In this document: positions 18,402-26,600 of the stretch, piece by piece
Layout: every line of letters starts with the position of its first letter
Numbering within the stretch: position 1 is the first letter of the stretch
NCBI GenBank assembly: GCA_016712505.1
Contig: JADJQY010000016.1
Location: forward strand, 1-64,000
DNA: 64,000 nt
Origin: Candidatus Eiseniibacteriota bacterium
GTDB taxonomy: Bacteria > Eisenbacteria > RBG-16-71-46 > CAIMUX01
Reading direction: 5' to 3'
Notes under the pieces: model-generated
The model's input: the letters and a program-made list of their open reading frames with translations, nothing else
Databases searched by the model: none
Told to the model about the DNA's origin: nothing
Made by a program: the position numbers and the translations under genes

Positions 18402-19800
18402 TCAATTGCCGGGCCCGCGTAGCGCCCCATGAACAGAACGGTCCCGCGCTCCACATCCCCCACGATGAAGAGGAACGGACGGTCCGCGCGGAACGCGACG
18501 ACTTCCGGTGGGGCGTCGTCCAGCCCTTTCGTCATCTTGTAGACCGTCGCCGCAGCGGCTTCGGTACCCCCCTCGGTGATCCCAAGCGTCGCGTGGTGGC
18601 TCGCCAGGCCGACGAATGTCTCGGGGTCATCGCAGACACCCGGCAGCTCCGCGCTCCCAGGTGTGAAGACCCGCTTGATGCCCTGCGTGCGGAGCAGCGG
18701 AATCAGGTTGACCTCACTGGACACCTCGAAGCGGGGTATCGCGACGTCCACCCCGCGGCGCTCCATGCCGCGAAGCCACTCGGAGACCTGGGCCGGCGAG
18801 AGTCCCTCCTCCACGGAACGCAGCGTGCGTGACCGGCGTGGCAGAACCAGGACCATTGCGAGACCGCTCCCCTGGTACGGCACCATCGCGACCTGAGCCA
18901 CGTCGTCCTCGTGGTAGCGAGTATCCAGCTCCTTGTGCATCATGGGCACAGAGACAGCCTTTCCCGCCTCCGGGTGGAATGGTTCCGCCTTTGTATCCCC
19001 TTCCCGGAACCTGTGCTCCCACGCTCCGAGGAAGTACAGCACGTTCGCCAGCACCAGCCGGGTTGCCTCGGTGACTGTCTCTGGATCGACAACCGAGGTG
19101 ATCTTGCCGCGAGTCCGCTCGGCGACGAATTGATTGATGCGCGCGCAGCTCTCGTCCATGCTGCGCGCCGAGCTCTAGCAGGGTGCTGAAAAAGGTGCAC
19201 CGGCCCACCGGCTATCCCACGGGATGGTGTATTCGCCCGAAAGAGGCCGTCGTTTTCGGGGAAATGCGAACATCCGTGCGACGTCAGCAGTGAGAGTTGG
19301 ATCATGACTGGCCTTTTTCAGCACCCTGCTAGCGTGTCCGCCATCGCATCGTAGGATCGTTCCAGCAGCGCCTGGTAACTGCGGGCCATCGAGCACGACC
19401 GATCGACCCACAGCCCGTTCGCGAAGGACAACTCTGCCCAGTGATTGACTCGCGTCGCGAGCTCGTCCAGAAGCTCTCGGAGCTCGTCATGTAGCGCCGT
19501 CTCCGGCACCCCGAATCGCGCCCCCGTGGCGATCTCAGTCCGGGTTTCGCCTTCGGCGGCCCCATCCAGCATCGCGGTCGCGATCAGCACGCTCAGCGGT
19601 GACACCACGATGTTTCCCGGAGTTTTCGCCATCTCCTTGTACAATGCGACGCCGAACTCCGTGGATCCGGAGATCAGGCGGTCTGCAGCCGGCGCGTCCG
19701 GCGGTGGCGTGGTGGCGGCCGCGGCGAGCGGCGCGGTCAAGAGCACCGCTGCCACTGCAAGACCGAGACGAGAACGGGTGCTTTCACGTGGCCCTCCCAT
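18402..19800 (-). pseudogene. Secreted serpin, interrupted by a MITE and frame breaks
   Basis: The N-terminal part (19800-19333) has a signal peptide (LGLAVAAVLLTAPLAAA), then STEFGVALYKEM, NIVVSPLSVLIATAMLDGAAEGET and ALLERSYDAMADTLA. After the insertion, the C-terminal part starts MDESCARINQFVAERTRGKI, with LVLANVLYFLGAWEHRF, MVPYQGSGLAMVLVLP, a reactive-loop hinge TEGGTEAAAATVYKM and FRADRPFLFIVGDVERGTVLFMGR. The Ala-rich hinge is that of inhibitory serpins, so the ancestral protein was probably an extracellular serine or cysteine protease inhibitor. Even with the insertion removed, the two halves are one base out of phase. A stop in another frame at 18402-18404 fits the usual serpin end; the open frame itself runs on to 18137. 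Confidence 0.8.
19175..19332. mobile_element. 158-bp MITE-like insertion in the serpin gene
   Basis: The element begins CTAGCAGGGTGCTGAAAAAG at 19175 and ends with the exact reverse complement at 19332, giving 21-bp perfect terminal inverted repeats. CTAG is at each outer edge, a likely target duplication that merges with the repeat because it is palindromic. The 115-bp interior has no complete gene, only a short minus-strand frame beginning IQLSLLTSHGCSHF. The GGGTGCTGAAAAA end resembles the ends of several DDE-type insertion sequences, so a non-autonomous derivative is likely. It splits the serpin between the strand after TLA and MDESCARI. No second copy was noticed in the window. Confidence 0.8.
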
Positions 19801-20040
19801 GCACCGCCAGGCGCCTCGCCATGTCCATAGCCTGCGCCGTGGATACCTGCACGATCTCTTCGGCTAGTTCCGCCGACCATTTCGGCGGCACGAGGCCCGG
19901 ACCAACCAATCGAACTTGTAAGGCCCGGATCCTCCGCCACTGGGCACGGGAGACTCCGCCGATCGGCGGCGATGGCCCGCGGTCGGCAGAGATCGCTGTT
20001 TGCGCGCCGATCCTGATGCCGATGGCGCGGGTGCTCGCTC
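19801..20040. other. Possible gene remnant between serpin and VOC genes
   Basis: About 240 bp on the minus strand that reads partly like protein in one frame: LVGPGLVPPKWSAELAEEIVQVSTAQAMDMARRLAVHG. It has no clear start, no clear N-terminal part and no recognised family. It may be the eroded 3' end of a gene or chance reading; no function is proposed. Confidence 0.25.
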
Positions 20041-20501
20041 TCAGGCATCGTGGTAGGCCTTCTCGAGGGCCGCCACGTCGAGCTCTACCATCGTCATCAT
20101 GGCATCCATCACCGCTTTCACCTTCGCGGGATTCCGGTCGGCAATCAGCTCCATGAATCGCCGCGGGACGATCTGCCACGAGAGGCCAAACGGATCCTTG
20201 ATCCAGCCGCAGGCGGTGGGCGTCGCCCCGGCCGCGACCATTTTGTCCCAGTACTGGTCGACTTCCGCCTGGTCCTCGCAATCCACGTAGAGCGAGAACC
20301 CTTCGGAGAAGGAGAAGTACGCACCCCCGTTGTAGCCCATGAAGACCTGGCCACCGACGACGAACTCCGCGGAACTGATCGGACCGTCCGTGCCGGTGCG
20401 GGCAACATTCCTGATCTCGGAGTTCGGAACGTGGCGGTGTAGAACGCGATCGCCGCCTCGAGCTGATCGTTGAACATCAGGAACGGTGTGACCTTGGTCA
20501 T
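20041..20501 (-). CDS. VOC/PhnB-like protein (copy 2), one frame break
   Basis: ATG 20501 begins MTKVTPFLMFNDQLEAAIAFYTATF, the usual opening of PhnB/3-demethylubiquinone-methyltransferase-like VOC proteins. An indel near 20425 shifts to NSEIRNVARTGTDGPISSAEFVVGGQVFMGYNGG, then FSFSEGFSLYVDCEDQAEVDQYWDKM, GWIKDPFGLSWQIVPRRFMELI and VKAVMDAMMTMVELDVAALEKAYH. Length about 152 residues. The K-DPFG-SWQIVP block and the MM-M-K/ELD-A-L-AY tail are strongly conserved in this group. Its biochemical role is unknown; the methyltransferase name is historical. Confidence 0.8.
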
Positions 20502-20611
20502 CCGCCTTCTCCTTGTTTACGGGCCATCGTGACCGATAATCTCGTGGACGCTCCGACACCTTCCGGGGCGCGCCCCGGCACTGCCTGTCCCGCACCAGCC
20601 CCTGACCGGCG

Positions 20612-21037
20612 CTACGGCGCAACGGGACGTCGGAGCGCCCCAAAGCGCCGCCGCAGGTCGCTTCGCTCCCGGCACCAGTCAGCGTCCGATTCTCCGCATA
20701 GTGGGCGGAGGATCGCACGACCTTCCCCCATCCGCGAACTCGAATTGCTCCGCGCCGAGCCTTCCGTCATGCCTCTTGTAGAGGATGACGACACTCGCAC
20801 ACCAACAAGCACCGACACCAGCTCGAAGCGCAGATCGGCGCGTCGCGCCAGCGCCCGACGCCAGTACTCGCGAATGGCAGTCTGCCCCTGGAGCTTCCCA
20901 CTTGGCTCCCCCGCGACTTCCGGAATGAACGGCGACGAGAATTGAAAATCATCCTCGTAGTGCGCCAAGATCCGGTCCAGGTCATGACTGTTCCACGCCG
21001 CGATCCATTCGGCGGCGAACGCTTCGGCAAATGTCAC
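20612..21037 (-). CDS. SnoaL/NTF2-like protein, start altered by IS21 insertion
   Basis: The frame begins MTFAEAFAAEWIAAWNSHDLDRILAHYEDDF, then FSSPFIPEVAG, LQGQTAIREYWRRALA, LRFELVSVLVG, and shifts near 20790 to a short tail. W-N-x-H-D-L-D-x-I-L-x-x-Y-x-D-D is the signature of SnoaL-like polyketide-cyclase/NTF2-fold proteins. The only available start, GTG at 21037, lies inside the terminal repeat of the neighbouring IS21 element (from 21032), so the insertion removed the native upstream region and possibly the original start. The gene is probably no longer expressed from its own promoter. Confidence 0.7.
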   Translation of the reverse strand: MTFAEAFAAEWIAAWNSHDLDRILAHYEDDFQFSSPFIPEVAGEPSGKLQGQTAIREYWRRALARRADLRFELVSVLVGVRVSSSSTRGMTEGSARSNSSSRMGEGRAILRPLCGESDADWCRERSDLRRRFGALRRPVAP

Positions 21038-21137
21038 CGGTCACCCAAATGCGGCCACCACCGAACAGTTGAAAAGCGGCCACTTCAGGTAGCGGTAGAA
21101 CCAGCACTCTTCCTGGACACAACCAGGGAGGGTGAGG

Positions 21138-22716
21138 ATGGGCAACTACCTGAAGATGATGAAACGCCAACAAGTTATCGCGCTGCTCGAGTTGGGCTGG
21201 ACCTACCGGCGGATCGAGTCGGAGACCGGGGTACGTCGGGAGACGATCTCGCGCTACGCTCGGCTGCGTCTTTCAAATGCGGCCAAAGTGTTCGCCGGCT
21301 CGGAAGGTTCTGAGCTGCGCGCGACCCAGTGGAACCGGACCTCGACGGTTCAAACCCGGCCAAAGTGTTCCCCGGCTCTGGGGCAAATGCGGCCAAAGTG
21401 ACCGCCGGCCCTTCGCTCCCCGCGCGGAAGAAGGCCGCGACCTACCACGACGCGATCGTGGCCAAGGTGGATCTCGGGCTGAGCGCGCAGCGGATCTGGC
21501 AGGACCTGGTCGAGGAGTACGGCTACGAGTACAGCTACGAGTCGATCAAGCGCTACGTCCGCGCGCTCGATCGTCCGGTGCGCGCGGTCGGGGTCTACCA
21601 CTCCCGAGCCGGGCGAAGAGGGCCAGATCGACTTCTTCCAGGGCGCACCCACCTTCCGCGCGACTACCGGTCAATGGCAACGACCCTGGGTCTTCCGCCT
21701 GACCCTCTGCCACTCGCGCCACGGCTACGAAGAGGGGGTCTGGGATCAGACCCGGCCGGAGTTCCTCCGCCTGCACGAGAACGCCTTCCGGGACTTGGGC
21801 GGGGTGCCTCGGGTCATCCGCCATGACAACCTGAAGGCGGCGGTGGTGCGAGCCTGTCTCTACGATCCGGATGCGAGTGAGGTCTACACTGCGTTCGCCC
21901 GCCACTGGGGCTTCACCCCGTTGCCGATCCGGCCGCGCACCCCGCGGGAGAATGGCAAGGAGGAGCGAAGTGGCGGCTACGTGAAGAACAACGCCCTCAA
22001 GGGTCGGCGCTTCGAGAGCCTGGACGAACAGAACCGGTTCTTGCGTCACTGGAACCGGACGATCGCGCGCTTGCGCATCCACGGCACCACCCGACGCCAA
22101 GTCTACACTCATTTCCTTGAGAGCGAGCTGCCGGCGCTGCAACCGCTGCCGCTGGCGCCGGTCGCCATCTTCGAGAGTGGAATGCGCACGGTGCATCCCG
22201 ATGGTCACGTCGAGGTTCAGGGCGCGTTCTACCCCGCCCCGCTCGAGTTCCTGAGCCGCGAGCTGCGGGGTGCGATGGGATCGGCATCTGGTTCGGCTCT
22301 TCGCGCAGGATCAACTGGTGGCGGTTCATCCTCGCCTCGCTCCAGGCCAGTTCGCGCGGCGGCCTGGTGGTTCGCCGCTCGAGACCACTTCGACCCAACG
22401 TGCCTTCCAGGAGCAACTGCTCGGTCGCTGCGAACGGGTGGGAGCGGAACTTCGCTTCTGGGCCGAGCGGGTGATCGAGGAGCGCGGAGTGCGCGCCTAC
22501 CGCACGATCCAAGGCGCGCTCAGCCTCATCCGCCTGCATCCACGCGAGCGGGTGCTGCAGGCGGCGGCACGCGCGGCGGAGCATGGGCTCTTCCGTCACC
22601 GCGATCTTCGGCGCCTGACCGAGCAGGGCTCGGGGCCGAGCGTCGCCCGCGTGCTTCGTGCCGAACACGAAAGCATCCGTCCCTTGTCCGACTACCGATT
22701 GGAGGATCTGGTATGA
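21138..22716 (+). pseudogene. istA: IS21 transposase IstA, frame broken
   Basis: Four frames compose one IstA. MGNYLKMMKRQQVIALLELGWTYRRIESETGVRRETISRYARL is an HTH domain. It is followed by KKAATYHDAIVAKVDLGLSAQRIWQDLVEEYGY, and then the DDE core: GEEGQIDFFQG (first Asp), VPRVIRHDNLKAAVVRACLYD (second Asp) and PIRPRTPRENGKEERSGGYVKNNAL (Glu region). It ends with RRQVYTHFLE, SELPALQPLPLAP and SYDYL-like LSDYRLEDLV. The frame breaks near 21290, 21600 and 22270. IstA binds the ends and cuts the element; this copy cannot make a full protein as sequenced. Confidence 0.85.
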
Positions 22717-23476
22717 GCGTGCAACTCGATGGTCGTCTCCGTCAGCTCCGTCTCTCCGGCATGGCCGAGGCGTTGCCGGGCGCTTGCAGCAAACGCGACC
22801 GGAGGGAGTCTCCGCACCGCGACTTCCTGGAACTCTTGGTCGACGACGAACTGGCGCGACGCTCCGATCGCCTCTTCTCGCGACGGGTGAAGGAAGCGGG
22901 GCTGACCGAGGTCAAGGAGTTCTCCGACTTCGACTGGTCGTTCAACCCGAAGCTGCCTCGCGGCCGGCTCTTGGATCTGGCCACCGGACGGTTCATCGCC
23001 GAACGTCGCGGGGTGCTCTTGATCAGTCCGCCCGGGTGGGCAGAGTCATGCGGTGGCGGCGATCCACGGTAGGCGTGATCCGCGCCGGCCACCGCGCGTT
23101 GGTCAAGAACACGTTCGACCTGGCGCAGGACTTCGCCGAGGCGGAGGCGACCGGCGAGCGCCGGGTGCTGGTCGATCAACTGGTGCGGGTCGACCTGCTC
23201 GTGCTGGAGGACTTCGGCATGCGCAAGCTCGGTCCGAGCGGGGCGGAGGATCTGCTCGAGGTCTTCCTTCGTCGCCACGAGAAGACCTCGACCGTGATCA
23301 CGACCAATCGCCCGACCGAGGACTGGGGGCAGTTCCTGGGCGATGTCCCGGCCACCACGGCGATCCTCGATCGCTTCCTCGAGCACGCCGAGATCCTGAC
23401 CATGACGGGGAAGAGCTATCGAATGCGGCGGCGAGCAAACGCAGGGGCGTCGTCGGAGGCGGGTGTGAAGGAGTGA
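22713..23476 (+). CDS. istB: IS21 helper ATPase IstB, frame break and altered Walker A
   Basis: The ATG at 22713 overlaps the istA stop. MSVQLDGRLRQLRLSGMAEAL, DFLELLVDDELARRSDRLFSRRVKEAGL and FSDFDWSFNPKLPRG are the N-terminal helical domain. The expected GPPGVGKSH Walker A instead reads SPPG, then one missing base, then GQSHAVAAIH, so the catalytic Lys is Gln and the frame breaks at 23025-23050. LLVLEDFGM (Walker B), TTNRP (sensor 1) and ILDRFLEHAEILTMTGKSYRM follow in the second frame. IstB is the AAA+ regulator that oligomerises on target DNA and stimulates IstA. The lost P-loop Lys makes this copy doubtful. Confidence 0.85.
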
Positions 23477-23726
23477 GTCAGGAGGAGCACGAAACCACCG
23501 TGGAGCCGAATCCGGCTTGCCCGGCGACGCGACCACGTCACATACTCACCGCCACTGCACTGGAGTGGCCGGCTTTGAAGTGTTCGGTCGTGGCCGCTTT
23601 TGGATGTTCGGTGACAGACCAAGTCAACTGGGGACGAAGTACCCGAGCCAACAAGGGCATTGCTAGCCGCCGCGAGGCGGTGATTGATGGCGTCCTTTCG
23701 ACGTCCGGTTGCTCCGAATCCTGTCC

Positions 23727-23826
23727 TTCTAACGCCAAGCATAAGCTGCGCCGCAGTTCCATAGAGCGCCAGCGCAGCCGGCGCACACCTCAGAGTCTGC
23801 AGCGTCTGCTTCATGCATTGTTAGAC
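23727..23826 (-). repeat. attC site 1 (100 bp)
   Basis: TTCTAAC at 23727-23733 (R''-type core) and GTTAGAC at 23820-23826 (R'-type core, G/TT cleavage consensus) bound an imperfect palindrome. The arms, roughly GCATAAGCTGCGCCGCAG and its complement around CTGCAGCGTCTGCTTCATGC, can fold into the hairpin recognised by integron integrases. It follows the isochorismatase gene of the array. Confidence 0.75.
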
Positions 23827-23858
23827 GTCACGGAGGCGTGCGGCGAGGTCGGGATTGC

Positions 23859-24385
23859 TCAGATCCGCACGATGTGATCATCCAGGTAGTTCAGGGTCAT
23901 CTCGTGGTGCTCGCGATCACCCGAGCCGACGCACTCGCCCGCCAGGATCACGTCGTAGTCCCGTTGATACGCATCAATCGCCGTCGTCCGAATGCAGGCA
24001 TGCGTGTTGAATCCCCGCGAGGACGAGGGTCGCCGGCGAGAAAGGGCGCCAGCGTCCTCCAGCCGGTCCCAAAGAACGCGCTATAGCGCTTCTTCACGAT
24101 CACATGCTCGCCGGCACGCTTGTCGAGTTCGGGAAGGATCTCGCAGCCATTCGTACCGGCGACCGTGATGGCCGTGTTGTGGCGACGCATATCGAGGAAC
24201 GCGTCGCTCAGATCGGCGGAGAACTCTTGGCGCACCCAGAACACGGGCAGGCTGGCCCGACGGAAATCCGCGACCAGCTCGTTGATGGCGGCCACCAGCA
24301 ACGCGCGCTGCGCCGCGAGCGCCGGCACCCGTTCAAAGAAGTCCACCTGCATGTCGATGACGATCAGCACGAACGAAGTCTTCAT
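23859..24385 (-). CDS. Isochorismatase-like cysteine hydrolase (integron cassette), one frame break
   Basis: ATG 24385 begins MKTSFVLIVIDMQVDFFERV (catalytic Asp in IDMQ), then ALPVFWVRQEF-like SLPVFWVRQEFSADLSDAFL, CEILPELDKRAGEHVIVKKRYSAFFGT (catalytic Lys). A shift near 24030 gives LVLAGINTHACIRTTAIDAYQRDYDVILAGECVGSGD (catalytic Cys in THACIRTT), then HEMTLNYLDDHIVRI and TGA at 23859-23861. All three residues of the cysteine-hydrolase triad are present. Relatives include nicotinamidase, isochorismatase and N-carbamoylsarcosine amidase; the substrate is not predictable. The start is 18 bases from attC site 2 and the stop 32 bases from attC site 1, so gene plus attC1 form one cassette. Confidence 0.85.
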
Positions 24386-24403
24386 ACGGTTCCGTGTGGT
24401 GAC

Positions 24404-24473
24404 GTCTAACTTCCTGCCATAACCCGCGGGCGGCATCGAAGCGACGACCGACGGGTTCATGGCGTTGTTAGAC
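24404..24473 (-). repeat. attC site 2 (70 bp)
   Basis: GTCTAAC at 24404-24410 and GTTAGAC at 24467-24473 are perfect complementary cores. Inside, CCGCGGGCGGCATCGAAGC and nearby bases form an interrupted stem with GCGACGACCGACGGGTT. It is the most canonical of the five sites. It lies between the isochorismatase cassette and the next unknown cassette ORF, whose last codons reach into its R'' core. Confidence 0.8.
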
Positions 24474-25118
24474 CAAGAACATCAGTGAAAGCACTTGGCA
24501 GAAACTCCTCCATGAAGGCGATGACCCGTCGACCTCGCCGTCGGTGATCTTCGCCCACTCCGCGAAGTGCCTTATTGCGAAAGGGAACCATACCGCGAAG
24601 CAGAGCTCCTTGTGTCGCTAGAGAGGACCCCGGCGGACTTCAGGGCGCCAATGACCTCTGAGAGGTCTTTGTCATCGAGAAGCAAGTCCTTTGCTTCGCC
24701 GAAAGCGCTTCAGGGCATCTTCAGGTGCGGTGGCAGCAAGAACAGCGGCCACGGGCGACGCACCGCTCTCCATCGCGGCCTTGGCTCCGGTCAGAAGTCC
24801 GCGAATACTTGTCCCTGATGCTCCATGCGCAGACTTCCGAGCCTGCCGCCCTCAATATCCGCCGCATAGCCACGCAAGAATGCCGTGGCACTGATGTATG
24901 ATGTTGATTGCCCTTGTTGGCGGAAGAGCGTCAAAGCCTGCATGTCGTCCGTAGTCGCTTCACCGCCTCCAACTGAGGACTGGACGGCCCCCACATCTGA
25001 CTCGCGATCGTAACAGTGCCGGTGTATATCTCTGCAGCGACATCTTACGGCTGATCCTTATGCCACTTGAGCGACAGAGTTACCGAATGCGCTCAAGGAT
25101 GGAAGCATCTGTCAGCAT
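24468..25118 (-). pseudogene. Unknown integron cassette ORF, frame broken
   Basis: ATG 25118 lies 16 bases from attC site 3 and starts MLTDASILERIR. After breaks, protein-like sequence continues as LTLFRQQGQSTSYISATAFLRGYAADIEGGRLGSL, then LLTGAKAAMESGASPVAAVLAATAPEDAL, EAKDLLLDDKDLSEVIGALKSAGV, FAIRHFAEWAKITDGEVDG and VIAFMEEFLPSAFTDVL. The composite has about 200 residues and is rich in helices. I recognise no family. The base composition is lower in GC than the surrounding genes, as often found in captured cassettes. The frame changes at least five times, so the given sequence is not translatable as one protein. Confidence 0.5.
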
Positions 25119-25134
25119 CAGTACCCCTTGGCAC

Positions 25135-25205
25135 GTCTACACACTCCGGTTCAGCGGCGGGCCGCGCAATAACCGCCCCTACCACTGCACAACCGGTTGT
25201 TAGAC
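25135..25205 (-). repeat. attC site 3 (71 bp), one core degenerate
   Basis: GTTAGAC at 25199-25205 is a perfect R' core. The partner core reads GTCTACA at 25135-25141, a one-base variant of GTCTAAC. The adjoining arms CACTCCGGTT and AACCGGTT pair. The loop holds GGCGGGCCGCGC. Its position 16 bases before the ATG of one cassette ORF and just after the stop of another supports it. Confidence 0.65.
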
Positions 25206-25220
25206 CGCGAACCATCATCG

Positions 25221-25832
25221 CTACTTCACCTGAGTCGAAACTGAGACGCACTGGACATCTGGCGAAGGAATTTCTGCATCGCTGGACTCTTGTAGGTTTC
25301 CAGTGACGGAATGTCGCGCGAAGAACTCGTAGCCAGTAGGGTGTGCTCGCGACACCACTTGTCGTACAAGGCATTCGGAATTCCGTACAGAACGCGGGGG
25401 TGTCTGACCGGGAACCTGCAAGTCGCCAGTCGGCTCCACCGCGAACGACACGCGCCTGCCACCGCGGGTCGCTTGCCAGCCTTTTGGACGGTGATCGCCT
25501 CACCCCAACCACGCCGCGCTGCGACAATACCAAGCTATGGCTGGCCGGGATATAACAGGGAACGTTTGTCGTTCAAGTTTCTGAACCGTCCCGCAGATTT
25601 CAACCGCGACCACATCGCAGGACTGTTCATTCTTGAAGTGGACCCACAGACCATCGGGCTGCGTCGTAAACAGCTCGGCGCCTGGGGATGAAGACGGGGC
25701 CCGGGTCGTTTCTGATCCCTGGGCTGGCCGCGGATCAAAATCCGCGACCCCGGAGCGGCCAGGCTTCGTCCGCGTGGGCCACTTGAGTAGGAGGACCTTT
25801 GCCTCCTTGTCTGAAAGCTTGTTCTTACTCAC
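25221..25832 (-). pseudogene. Unknown integron cassette ORF, frame broken
   Basis: GTG 25832, 17 bases from attC site 4, begins MSKNKLSDKEAKVLLLKWPTRT, then GAELFTTQPDGLWVHFKNEQSCDVVAVEICGTVQ. After breaks the likely continuation is RVSFAVEPTGDLQVPGQTPPRSV-type sequence, LYDKWCREHTLLATSS and a tail ending MSSASQFRLR or QCVSVSTQVK. The composite has about 190 residues. No family is recognised; VWVHFKNEQ...DVVAVEICGTVQ looks like beta strands of a small soluble protein. Stops at 25221-25226 fall 16-21 bases from attC site 3, the normal gene-to-attC spacing. Confidence 0.5.
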
Positions 25833-25848
25833 AGGTGCTCGCCTCGCG

Positions 25849-25948
25849 GTCTAACGCTCGCGCTCAACGGCGGACGGCGCCCAGCCGAAGCGCGATCGAT
25901 TCCTGATTGCCGCCGCGCCGACCGTCCGGTGCAGCGCGTGGGTTGAAG
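25849..25948 (-). repeat. attC site 4 (100 bp), R' core degenerate
   Basis: GTCTAAC at 25849-25855 is a full core; the other reads GTTGAAG at 25942-25948, a variant of the GTTAGAG seen in site 5. Between them GGCGGACGGCGCCCAGCC and CCGACCGTCCGGTGC pair into a long stem. The sequence is about 85-90 percent identical to attC site 5, so the two sites arose by duplication. Confidence 0.7.
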
Positions 25949-26220
25949 CTCAGACCTGACTCGCCGACGGGGTCCACCGCCGAAGTTGCCGCGTCGATGC
26001 CACCGACGCCCCATCGAGCATTTCGCCGCCGAGCGCGGTCCCCGGTCGCTCCGGCGCGGTCACGTCCGCGTAGCTGAGCTGAGGCGGAGACGCGAGGCCG
26101 AGCCGAACCGGCTACGCGGCGACCCTCCGGCGCGGAGACGCCGTTGACGACACATCCGCCCGTTCCGCGCTCGTCGTTGCTGCAGCCACCAACATCAAAA
26201 CTCCGATCGTCGCTTCAAGT
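25849..26220. repeat. ORF-less cassette repeat, copy A (372 bp)
   Basis: Together with 26221-26593 this is a tandem pair of near-identical units, each made of an attC site and a 270-bp body. Shared blocks include CTCCGGCGCGGTCACGTCCG, CGTAGCTGAGCTGAGGCGGA and CATCAAAACTCCGATCGTCG. Small indels and substitutions are scattered along both, so the duplication is not very recent. No convincing ORF lies in the body; the frames that cross the attC end in an ALHRTAG-type tail that arises simply from reading through the site. Confidence 0.75.
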
Positions 26221-26319
26221 CTCTAACGCTCCCGCTCAACGGCGGACGGCGCCCAGCCGAAGTGCGATCGATTCATTGCTGCGGTCGCGCCGGCCGTCCG
26301 GTGCAGCGCGTGGTTAGAG
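26221..26319 (-). repeat. attC site 5 (99 bp)
   Basis: CTCTAAC at 26221-26227 and GTTAGAG at 26313-26319 are exact complements. The same stem as in site 4 is present (GGCGGACGGCGCCCAGCC with CCGGCCGTCCGGTGC). This copy keeps both cores intact, while site 4 has lost one, which agrees with site 5 being the less degraded member of the pair. Confidence 0.75.
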
Positions 26320-26593
26320 CTCGGACCTGAACTCGCCGACAGGTTCCACCGCCGAAGTTGCCGAGTCGGTGCCACCGGCGTCCCGAGAATAGCGCTTCGC
26401 CGCCGAGCGCGGCACATGGTCGCTCCGGCGCGGTCACGTCCGCGTAGCTGAGCTGAGGCGGAGACGCGAGGCCGAGCCGACCGGCTACGCGGCGACCCTC
26501 CAGCGCGGAACGCCGTTGACGACACATCCGCCCGTTCCGCGCTCGACGTTGCTGACCGCCACCAACATCAAAACTCCGATCGTCGCTTCAAGT
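26221..26593. repeat. ORF-less cassette repeat, copy B (373 bp)
   Basis: The second unit of the tandem pair described at 25849-26220. Its body (26320-26593) matches copy A in order and over most bases, with differences such as GAGCATTTCG versus GAATAGCGCTTCG. It ends at a half-site CTCTAAC (26594-26600), beyond which no further attC or cassette is visible. A 100-residue minus-strand frame covers it but reads through the attC stem and is low-complexity, so it is not called as a gene. Confidence 0.75.
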
Positions 26594-26600
26594 CTCTAAC

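Larger units (their letters stand above)
21032..23615 (+). mobile_element. IS21-family insertion sequence
   Basis: A 2584-bp element with imperfect terminal inverted repeats beginning TGTCACCG at the left and ending CGGTGACA at the right. Each end holds repeated internal copies of a GCGGCCAC-type block (AAATGCGGCCACCACCGAACA and AAAAGCGGCCACTT on the left; mirror copies on the right). Multiple terminal repeats of this sort are characteristic of IS21. It carries istA and istB in the standard overlapping order. No target duplication is visible. It lies between the SnoaL-like gene and the integron cassette array and cuts the 5' end of the former. Confidence 0.85.
23616..26600 (-). other. Integron cassette array without integrase (CALIN)
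   Basis: Five attC-like recombination sites lie within 2.6 kb, at roughly 23727, 24404, 25135, 25849 and 26221, plus a sixth half-site CTCTAAC at 26594-26600. Cassette ORFs are all on the minus strand and start 16-19 bases from the preceding site. This geometry means the array reads from 26.6 kb down to 23.7 kb. No tyrosine-recombinase integrase gene is visible anywhere in the window, so this is a cluster of attC sites lacking an integrase. The left end is flanked by the IS21 element 112 bp away. Confidence 0.75.

Noticed and set aside
26223..26525. A 100-residue ORF with an ALHRTAG-type ending
   Set aside because: The ending is produced by reading through the attC stem, and the matching unit A does not keep the frame.
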